Notes under the pieces: model-generated
Told to the model about the DNA's origin: nothing
Databases searched by the model: none
The model's input: the letters and a program-made list of their open reading frames with translations, nothing else
Assembly: GCF_022023855.1 (NCBI RefSeq)
Contig: NZ_CP059450.1
Location: 1,851,001 to 1,915,000 of the forward strand
Source of the DNA: Azospirillum brasilense
GTDB taxonomy: Bacteria > Pseudomonadota > Alphaproteobacteria > Azospirillales > Azospirillaceae
Direction of reading: 5' to 3'
Length of the DNA: 64,000 nt
Shown: positions 25,546 to 35,200 of the stretch, one piece after another
How positions within the stretch are numbered: position 1 is the first letter of the stretch
Layout: every line of letters begins with the position of its first letter
Made by a program: the position numbers and the translations under genes

Positions 25546-27450
25546 TGGCGGACCCGGCCGGAATGGCGCTCCAACGCTTCGCCGCCGCCCTGGAGCATCA
25601 TCGGGCGGGCCGGCACGCCGCCGCCGAGGCCGCTTACCGGGAGATCCTGCGCGACGATCCCGGACACGCCCACGCCAACAACAATCTGGCCATCCTGCTG
25701 CGCACCGTGGGCCGGTGGGAGGAGGCCGTCGCCTGCTACCGCCGGGCTGTCGCGGCGCTGCCGGACGATGCGCCGATCCGCAGCAATCTCTCCTGCGCGC
25801 TGGCCGACCTCGACCGGCCGGCGGAGGCGCTGGCGGCGGTGCGGGTGGCGCTGTCCCTGTGCCCGGACTACGCCGACGCCTGGTTCAACGCCGGCAACCT
25901 CCTGAAGACGGAGCGGCAGCCCGAGCGGGCGATCGCCGCCTACCGCCGGGCGGTGCGGCTGAAGCCCGGCATGGGCGGGGCCCACAGCAACATGGGCGAC
26001 GTCCACCGCGACCTCGGGGAATCGAGCCGCGCCGTGGACTGCTACCGGATGGCGATGCAGGCGCAGCCCGACCTGCCGCAACCCGTCGTCAACCTCGGCG
26101 AGGCGCTGAAGGAGCAAGGACGGATCACCGAGGCCATCGCGGTCTTCCAAAGCGGGGTTGAACGCCACCCCGATCTGGCCCTGCTCCATTCCAACCTGCT
26201 GTTTGCCCTGCATTACACGCCCTGGGTGCCGCCCGAGGTCATCACCCGCGCCCACACGCACTGGAACGAGCGGCACGCCCGGCCGCTGATGCCGCGGGAC
26301 CGGCAATTCTCAAATGACCGGATCCCCGGCCGGCGGCTGCGGGTGGGCTATGTCTCGCCTGACTTCCGCGCCCACGCCTGCGCCCATTTCATCGAGCCCC
26401 TGCTGCGCGAGCACGACCGCGGTGCGGTCGAGGTGTTCTGCTACGCCACCTCGAACCATCACGACGCGATCACCGAACGCATGAGGAGCCTGGCCGACGG
26501 CTGGCGGTCGTTGACCGCCCTGGACGACGCGGCCGCGGCCGCGCTGGTCGAGCGCGACCGCATCGACATCCTGGTCGATCTGGCCGGCCACACGGCGCAC
26601 AGCCGGCCATTGCTGTTCGCCCGCAAGCCGGCCCCGATCCAGGTCGCCTGGCTGGGCTATCCCGACACCACCGGCATGCCGGCGATCGACCACCGCCTGA
26701 CCGACGCGGTCGCCGACCCCGCCGGGCCTCACCGACGCCTGGCACGCCGAGCGGCTGGTCCGCCTGCCCAAGGGGTTTCTCGCCTTCCAGCCGTTGCGCT
26801 TCGTCACCGCGCGCGACGAACCGCCGGCGCTGGCCAACGGGTTCGTGACCTTCGGGTCCTTCAACAACGCCGCCAAGGTGACGCCGGAGGTGGTGCGGGT
26901 CTGGTCGGCCATCCTGGTCCATGTGCCATCCGCCCGCCTGATCCTCAAGAGCCGCGCCTTCGGCGACGCGCCGACGCGGGAACGTTATCTCCGGCAATTC
27001 GCCGGCAACGGCGTTGACCCCGGCCGTGTCGATCTGCTTCCCCCGATGGATGTGATCGATCATCACCTGCAGGCCTACGACCGGATCGACATCGGCCTCG
27101 ATCCCTTCCCTTACAACGGCACCACCACCACCTGCGAGGCGCTGTGGATGGGGGTGCCAGTGGTTACGCTCGCCGGCCGTCATCACGTCGCGCGGGTGGG
27201 CGCCAGCCTGCTGACCCAGTGTGGGCTGGCCGAGTTCATCGCCGCGGACGAGGCCGGCTATATCGAGGCTGCCGTCGCATTGGCCGGCGACACCGGGCGC
27301 CTGACCACGCTGCGCCGCGGCATGAGGGAACGGATGGAACGCTCGGCGCTCAGCGACCATCGCGGCTTCGCGGCAGCGGTCGAGGCGGCCTACCGCGACA
27401 TGTGGAGGCTCTGGCTCGGGGGTGATCGGAGCGCGGCGGCGGAATGCTGA
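25545..27450 (+). pseudogene. TPR - GT41 (SPINDLY-like) glycosyltransferase, interrupted by a one-base frameshift
   Basis: The first frame (from ATG 25545, overlapping the previous stop) gives TPR units and a GT41 N-half: LRVGYVSPDFRAHA, ILVDLAGHTAHSR, PIQVAWLGYPDTTG. It loses homology right after DAVADP. The frame one base later resumes with LTDAWHAERLVRLPKGF and runs to 27450 through VTFGSFNNAAKVTP, IDIGLDPFPYNGTTT and CEALWMGVPVVTL. Removing one C from the C4 run at 26717-26720 restores DPPGLTDAW and a product of about 634 aa with every GT41 motif intact. So the lesion is recent, an assembly error, or a switchable site. Third gene of the 22253 operon. Confidence 0.82.
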
Positions 27451-27469
27451 GCGCCCGACGCCGGCCGTA

Positions 27470-28783
27470 TCACCGGCCGGTGCGGCGGCGGACCTCCTCG
27501 CGCAGGGCATCCACCGCCTGGGCGAACACCGGCTCCCAATCCTGGTCGGGGCCTTGGCGGAACAGCCGCATCGTCGGGTACCACGGCGTGCGATCACCGG
27601 AAAAGCCGTAGATCCAATAGGGGACGTGCTGCACGAGGTTCCAGACCGGCTTGCCGAGGGACCCGGCGAGATGCGCCACGGAACTGTCGGTCATGATGAC
27701 GAGGTCGAGCTGTTCCAGCATCGCCGCCGTGTCGGCGAAATCGTCCAGGTCGGGGCCGAGCGGCGTCACCAAGTGGCCGGCGACGCCGCTGTCCGCGAGT
27801 TCGGCCTCGGGCGGCCCTTTCTGAAGGCTGTACAGCCGCACGCCCGGCACCTCGGCGAAGCGCAGGAACCGGGCGAGGCTGGTGGCGCGCCGGCCGTTGT
27901 CGCCGAAGGTCACCCGCCCCGACCACACGATCCCGACGCGCAGCGTGCCCGGTTCCCGTGCGCCGAGCCGATGGGCGGCCTTCACGCGGGACGAGTCCGG
28001 AACGGTCAGGGTCACCGGCGGCGGGACCGAGGCCAGCGTGGTGCCGAACAGGCCCGGCAGGCTCATCTGCGACGCCTCGACGTCGAAGGCCGGCGGCGGA
28101 TCTCCCGGTTGCAGGACGGCGTCGACACCCAGCCCCGACAGCACCCGGCGCAACTCCGGATGGCAGTCGTACAGGATCCGGCCGCCCCGCTCCCTGACCA
28201 GCGGCACGTAGCGCGCCGCCAGGATGGCATCGCCGAATCCCTGCTCGGTGAACAGGTAGAGGGTGCGCCCGTCCAACGATCCACCGTTCCAGGCCCGTTC
28301 CGAAGGTGGCCGGCCATAGTAAGCGGCGAGCCCGCGCCGCGCCTCGTAATCCGTAAAGCCGTGGACGTAGTCGCCGATCTGGAGCCGGGCGAGCGCCCGT
28401 TCCCACCGCAACTCGGGCGTGGCGGTCCCACCCGCCGCCGCCCGCCCGATCATCGCGAGCGTGTCCTTGAAGCGCCCCGCCTTGCGCAGGGCCACGGCGC
28501 TGTTGAAGAGGAAAGCCGGGGCATGCGGTTCAAGCCGCAGCGCCTCGCCATGCGCGGCCAAAGCCTCGTCGAACCGGCCAGCCTCCACCAGGGCATTGCC
28601 CAGATTGCTCCAGATGCTGGCGTTCTCCGACGCGACCTCCAAGCCCCTCCGGTGGCAGGCGATGGCGCCGTCCAGTTTTCCCGTACGGCGCAGAAGATGG
28701 CCGAGCATGCTCCAGGCGGCGCCGTCACGGGGATTGGCCGCGAGGAGGGCCTCCAGACTGGTCGTGGCCTGCGCATGATCCAT
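27470..28783 (-). CDS. TPR protein with GT9-like glycosyltransferase domain
   Basis: Product of 437 aa. TPR units cover about 1-145 (AWSMLGHLLRRTGKLDGAI, IWSNLGNALVEAGRFDEAL). The GT-B domain follows with LFTEQGFGDAILAARYVP, LRVGIVWSGRVTFG, DDFADTAAMLEQLDLVIMTD, SSVAHLAGSLGKPVWNL and TPWYPTMRLFRQ. In this paralogue the D-S-S-V-A-H-L-A-G nucleotide-sugar motif is canonical, unlike the SCTAPAHLAG version at 10392 and 16396. The ATG at 28783 follows GGGACGGGG. It is convergent with the 22253-27450 operon and divergent from the giant adhesin gene across the AT-rich gap, so the two could share regulation. Confidence 0.82.
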   Translation of the reverse strand: MDHAQATTSLEALLAANPRDGAAWSMLGHLLRRTGKLDGAIACHRRGLEVASENASIWSNLGNALVEAGRFDEALAAHGEALRLEPHAPAFLFNSAVALRKAGRFKDTLAMIGRAAAGGTATPELRWERALARLQIGDYVHGFTDYEARRGLAAYYGRPPSERAWNGGSLDGRTLYLFTEQGFGDAILAARYVPLVRERGGRILYDCHPELRRVLSGLGVDAVLQPGDPPPAFDVEASQMSLPGLFGTTLASVPPPVTLTVPDSSRVKAAHRLGAREPGTLRVGIVWSGRVTFGDNGRRATSLARFLRFAEVPGVRLYSLQKGPPEAELADSGVAGHLVTPLGPDLDDFADTAAMLEQLDLVIMTDSSVAHLAGSLGKPVWNLVQHVPYWIYGFSGDRTPWYPTMRLFRQGPDQDWEPVFAQAVDALREEVRRRTGR

Positions 28784-29285
28784 CCCCGTCCCCCCGGCTG
28801 GCCGTGGCCGGACCGACAGACCACGCTGGGTCCATAGGCTCGTTTGATCGCGTGACTGTCAACCTCCCGCTCCGGTGGACGATGCCGTGACCGGGCAATC
28901 GCACGCATGACCGCAATCTTTGGATTCATACTGATGCATTTTGTAATCAATAGCCGTTTTTACGAATACACCGTTACAAAATGAATTGCCTATCTCCAGA
29001 AAAAATCAACTAGAGAGCGACAAACGAGGAGCGGCATGGGCAAATGATCGTGATTCATAACCATCCGGTCCCGTCAAGCTGAAGTGCGGCGTCGCCAACG
29101 CGCCAAGCTGGATTTGGCCGGCAGGATCAATGCCACCACAGGAATTCGGGTTTTGGGCAGGCTGACGCTTATAAAGCATTAACATTATTTACCCGCTTTT
29201 AAGAGGTAGCGGCCAGTCTGTGGAGACTGCCACGCTCTTGCTGCCACGGCTGCGGAGCCAAAAACGCCGATGCAAGAGGGATGAG
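28784..29285. other. 502-base AT-richer intergenic region between divergent glycosyltransferase and adhesin genes
   Basis: No credible ORF. The stretch about 28915-29020 and the block 29165-29205 (for example CTTATAAAGCATTAACATT) are clearly AT-richer than anything else in this window, as expected for promoters and operator sites in a GC-rich genome. It holds an inverted repeat at 28937-28983 (listed separately). GAGGG at 29275-29280 is the ribosome site of the adhesin gene. Confidence 0.6.
28937..28983. promoter_or_regulatory. Inverted repeat, candidate operator
   Basis: CATTTTGTAA (28937-28946) and its exact reverse complement TTACAAAATG (28974-28983) are separated by 27 bases in the AT-rich divergent promoter region. 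Spacing fits two binding half-sites or a hairpin. No factor can be assigned. Confidence 0.45.
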
Positions 29286-32200
29286 ATGGCTGCTGGTGGA
29301 ACACTGACGCTCGCGGGCGGCTCGGACTATGTGTTCTCCTCGACGGAGGCTTGGTCGGGGATCGTCGGCAACGGCAGCACCCAAGGCGTGAGGCTCAACA
29401 CCCAGGGTCAGACCCTGACCGTGTCCAACCTCGATCGCCTCATCGGCGGCACATCGGGCCAGAGGACGGATGTCGTGACGCTGGCCGGCACGGGCGGCAA
29501 CACGATCACGGTCCAGGCTCTCGAGACGCTGATCGGCGGTTCCGGCAACGACCGGGTTCTGTTGACGAGCACCGGCACCACCATGGTGGTGGAATCGCTC
29601 GAGACGATCATCGGCGCGACCACCGGCACCGCGCTTATCACTCTCGCGGGCACCACCGGCAACACCATGTCGGTGGGGTATCTGAAATCGCTGGTCGGCA
29701 GCGCCGGCAAAGACGTCATCAGGCTCGACGGGGCAGGCTCCACCGGCGCCACCATGGCAGTGTCCATGATGGAGACGGTGATCGGGACCGACGGCCTGGA
29801 CATGATCGCCACCATCGGTGGCGGCACCAACACGATGCTCGTGCAGGGCATCGAGATCCTCCTTGGCAACGCGGTTGGGGCCGCCGGCAACGACACGATC
29901 TTCCTGGCCAACGGCGGCAACACGATCGGCGTCGCCTTCCTGGAAACGCTCATCGGCGGCACCGGCAACGACATCGCGACGTTGGCCTTCAGGACCGGTA
30001 CGGCCGATTTGCGGACCGGCGGCGGCACCGTCGCCATATCGTCGATCGAAACGATCGTCGGCGGCGCCGCCGTCAACGGAAACGGCGGTAGAAGCGCCGC
30101 CATCCTCCTCGACGTCGGCAACACCATCACGGTGGCAAGTCTCAGCACCCTGATCGGCGGTGGCGGCAACGACGTCGTCAACATCACGCTCCGGGATGGG
30201 AGCCCGATCGTCGGCGACCAGACCATCCCCTGGAGCACCACCGGCAGCACGATGCTGGTGTCGCTGGTCGAGACGTTGATCGGCAGTTCCGGTGACGATC
30301 TGGTCGTCGCGCTCGACAACAACGGCATGACCATCGCGGTTTCGGCGATCGAATCCGTCGTCGGCAAGGCGGGCAACGACGTCATCGTCCTCGGCACCGG
30401 CGGAAACACCATCCAGGTGGAGGCGCTGGAAACCCTGATCGGCGGCACCGGCAACGACGTGGTGACGGTGCGCACCACCCGGGGCGCCACCATGACGGTG
30501 TCGGCCGTCGAATCCATCGTCGGCAATGGGGGCACCGACGTTGTCTATCTCGGCCCCGGCGGCAACACGGTCCAGGTCGAGGGGCTGGAAACCGTGATCG
30601 GCGGCACCGGCAACGATGTGGTGACCATCACCGACACCGCCGGCACCGTCTTCGTGTCCGGTGTCGAGACCATCTACACGCCCTATCAGACATTGACGCT
30701 GAGCGGTACGGACACCTACGTCTCCCTGCCGCCGGTCGCCACCGACACGACACCGCCGTCGATCACAGCGGTGTCGATCCCCGACGCCGTGATGAAGATC
30801 GGTGACACGGTGACGGTGACGATCACCGTGGCGTCGGACAGCGACACCTACACGCTGGGCACCGGCAGCACCGTCGGCGGCTTCGCGCTCGGCAACCTGA
30901 CCAAGGTCGACGCGACCACCTACACCGCGACCTTCACGGTGACCAGCGGCGGCACCGATGTCGCGGCGGGTTCGGACGTGCCGGTCAACATCGTGCTGAC
31001 CGATACCGCCAGCAACTCCAACACCCCCTACACCACGGCGATCAGCCAGGGCGCCGACCGCATCGACGCGAACCGGCCGACCATCGCTTCGGCGGCGGTG
31101 AACGGCACGACGCTGACGGTGACCTTCGCCGAAGCCATGTCGGCGAGCAGCGCCGCCGGCCTGACCGTCACGGTCGCCGGCCAGAGCCGTGCGGCGACCT
31201 ACGCCAGCGGGTCCGGCACCACCACGCTGACCTTCACGCTGGCCTCGGCGGTGACCCAGGGCCAGACGGTGACGCTCGACTACGATCCGGGCACCGGCAC
31301 CCTGACCGACACCGCGAGCAATGCTCCATCCACCGTCACCAACCAGTCTGTGACGAACAGCACCCCCGACACGACACCACCGTCGATCACCAACGTCACC
31401 ATCCCCAACCAGCCGGCCAAGGTTGGCGACACGGTGACGGTGACCATCACCGTGGCGTCGGACAGCGACACCTACACGCTGGGCACCGGCAGCACGGTCG
31501 GCGGCTTCGCGCTCGGCAACCTGACCCGGCTCAACGCGACCACCTACACCGCCACCTTCACCGTCACCGCTGACGGCCAGCGCACCGGCAACCTCGCCGC
31601 CAACCAGGACATCCCGGTCAACATCGTCCTGGTCGACAGCGCCAGCAACGCCAACACCCCCTACACCACCCCGATCAGCCAGAACAACGACCGCATCGAC
31701 ACCAACGCTCCGCCGGTCCTGGCCGTCCCCACCATCCCGCCGACCCTCGTCGACACCGCCGCCAACGACACCTTCCCGCTGATCGACGGACAGCTCTCCG
31801 CGACCGATTTGGAAGGTGACACGCTGACTTACTCCATCGCCGGATCGCAGGCCTCCCCGCTCCAGTACGGCAGCGTCACGCTGAGCAACGGTATCACCTA
31901 CGACACCTGGTCCACCGGGCCGGGCGGCACCTCCTACGTCAACAGCCAGACCGGCCACTACGCCTACGTGTTCGACGCCGCCTTCCTCAACGGCGTACCC
32001 GCCGGGCCGATGCAGGGCACCAGCACCTTCACCGTCTCCGACGGCAACCGGACCGTCGAGAAGCAGCTCACCCTCAACTTCAGCGGCGCCAACGACAGCC
32101 CGGTCCTGTCCAACGACGTCCGCAGCCTGACCGCCATCGACCAGGGCATCGCCGACGCCGCCAACACCGGGACGACGGTCACCGCCCTGCTGGCCTCCGC

Positions 32201-35200
32201 CGGCACCGCCACCGACGCGGAGTACAACAGCCCGTTCCCGCTGGTCACCGTCGTTCCACTGGGCATCGCCGTCACCGGGGTGACCAACACAAACGGCACC
32301 TGGCAGTACAAGGTCGGCACCGGCGCCTGGACGGACATTCCCACGGGCTCGTCCAACGGCGCGGCGCTGCTGCTCGCCGGGTCGGACCGCGTGCGCTTCG
32401 TGCCGAGCGGGTCGGGCTTCCCCAACACCGACACCGGCGGCCTGACCTTCAAAGCGTGGGACTTGACCAGCGGCACCGCGGGCGGCACCGCCGACACCAG
32501 CACGGACGCCTACAGCACGGGCAGCGCCACCGTGACGATCACCGTCGACGCCGTGCCGACCCTGACCGCGACCGGCGGCAGCAAGACCTTCGGCGTCGGG
32601 GTGGACGCGTCGACCAGCTTGTTCAGCGGCGTGGCGGCCTCCACGGTGGAGGCGGGGCAGAGCTTCCGCGGCGCGGTGTTCACCGTCAGCGGCGTGGTCG
32701 ACGCCACCGAGGTTCTGACCATCGGCGGCACGGATGTCGCCCTGACCAACGGCGCCACCGCCACCCTGACCGGCCTGGGCGTTGCGGGCGGCAACGCCAG
32801 CGTCACCGTGTCGGTGGTCGGCGGCGTCGCCACGGTGACGGTCAGCGGGCTGGAGCGCAGCGACGCGCAGATGAACGCGTTGCTTGGCGGCGTCACCTAC
32901 AAGAACACCAGCGCGACGGCGACGCTGGGCAACCGCACGGTGGCCATCGCCGGCCTGACCGACAGCGGCGGCGCCACCGGCAGCGCGACCATCTCCGGCG
33001 TCAGCGCGGTGGTCAACGTGGCCGACGTGACGGCTCCCGCGGTTCCGGTGGTCACCAGCGCGGCGCTGAGCAACAGCGCCACCCCGACCCTGGCCGGCAC
33101 GGCGGAGGCCGGCAGCACGGTGACCGTCACGGTGGGTGGGGCCACCTACAGCACCACGGCGACGGGCGGGACCTGGAGCATCAACCTCGCCACGGCCACG
33201 CCGACCGCCGGGGCGCTGAGCCTGAACGCCAACGGAACCAATCCGGTTTCGGTCACCGCCACGGACGCGTCCAACAACACGTCCACTCCCGGCATGCAGA
33301 CGCTGACGGTCGATACCACCGCTCCGACCGCTCCGTCGGTGACCTCAGCGGCGCTGACCAACAGCGCCACCCCGACCCTCACCGGCACGGCGGAGGCCGG
33401 CAGCACGGTGACGGTCACGGTCGGTGGGGCGACCTACAGCACCACGGCGACGGGTGGGAACTGGTCGATCAATCTCGCCACCGACACGCCGACCGCCGGG
33501 TCGCTGAGCCTCAACGCCAACGGTGCCAACCCCGTCTCGGCGACGGCCACCGACGCGGCGGGGAACGTCTCGGCGCCGGGCACCCAATCGTTGGTTATCG
33601 ACACCACCCCGCCCAACGCTCCGACCGCCACGACGGCGCTGAGCAACAGCACCACCCCGACCCTCACCGGCACGGCCGAAGCCGGCAGTACCGTCACCGT
33701 CACGGTCGGTGGGGCGACCTACAGCACCACCGCGACGGGTGGGAACTGGTCGATCAATCTCGCTACCGACACGCCGACCGCCGGGTCGCTGAGCCTCAAC
33801 GCCAACGGTGCCAACCCCGTCTCGGCGACGGCCACCGACGCGGCGGGCAACGTCTCGGCGCCGGGCACCCAATCGTTGGTTATCGACACCACGCTGCCCA
33901 ACGCCCCGGTGGTGACCAGCGCCGCGCTGAGCAACAGCACCACCCCGACCCTCACCGGCACGGCCGAAGCCGGCAGCACCGTCACCGTCACCATCGGCGG
34001 CGCCACCTACACCACCATCGCCACTGACGGGGCCTGGAGCATCGACCTCGCCACGGCGACGCCGACCGCCGGTTCGCTGAGCCTCAACGCCAACGGCGCC
34101 AACCCGATCTCTGCGACGGCGACCGATGCCTCGGGCAACGTCTCGGCGCCGGCCATCCAATCGCTGGTCATCGACACCACGTTGCCGAACGCCCCGACCG
34201 TCACCACGGCGCTGAGCAACAGCACCACCCCGACCCTCACCGGTTCGGCCGAGGCCGGCAGCACCGTCACCGTCACCGTCGGCGGCGCCACCTACACCAC
34301 CACCGCCACGAACGGCGGCGCCTGGAGCCTCGACCTCGCCACGGCCACACCGGTCACCGGCACGCTGAGCCTCAACCCGAACGGCGCCAACCCCGTCTCG
34401 GCCACCGCCACCGACGCGGCGGGCAACGTCTCAGCCCCCGGCACGCAGTCGCTGACCGTCGACACCACCGCCCCGACCGCGACCGTGCTGTTCGAGGACG
34501 ACAGCATCGACGCCATCGAGCAGTCCAGCGCCGCCTTCACCATCAGCGGCGGCGAGGCCGGGACCAGCTTCACCTGGACGATCACCTCGGCCGGCGGCGG
34601 CCAAGTCACCGGCAGCGGCGTGATGAGCGGCCCGACCATGCGGGTGACCGGGCTGGACCTCGCCGGCCTGGGCGACGGCACGCTCACCCTGACCCTCGGC
34701 CTGACCGATCCGGCGGGCAACGCCTCGCCGCCCTTCACCGCGGCGACGCAGAAGCTCACCGCCACCGCGGAGAAGCCCGCCCCGGTCGCCCCGCCGCCGG
34801 TCGCCACCGTGGACGGCGCCACCGTCAACGGCGCGGTCACCACCGGCGGCGATGGGAAGCGCGTCACCACCGTGACCATCGCGGCCAGCAATGAAGGCCG
34901 GGTCGAGGACAGCAGCACCGCCAACGCCGATCTCGCCGACGTGCCAGTGGTGCGCGAGCAGGTGGTCGACCGGCAGACCGGTGCGGTGTCCACCGTCACC
35001 ACCCTGACGGTCAGCGTCTCCAACGGGGTGGCCGTCACCACCAGCGGCAGCGCCGAGCGGCAGACCGCCGCGGAGGCGCAGACCGGGCTGACCGGCCTGA
35101 TCGCCGCCATCGAGGCGCGCACCGACGCCGGCACCGCCTCGCGCGGCAACCTGACCGGCGGCGGCGACGGCTTCCTCTCGGTGCTCTCCGCCCAGGCCCA

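Noticed and set aside
29199..31958. 919-codon minus-strand frame opposite the adhesin
   Set aside because: Its repeats (DRHRHR, VGGVGVAG-like) are simply the antisense of the adhesin's repeats.
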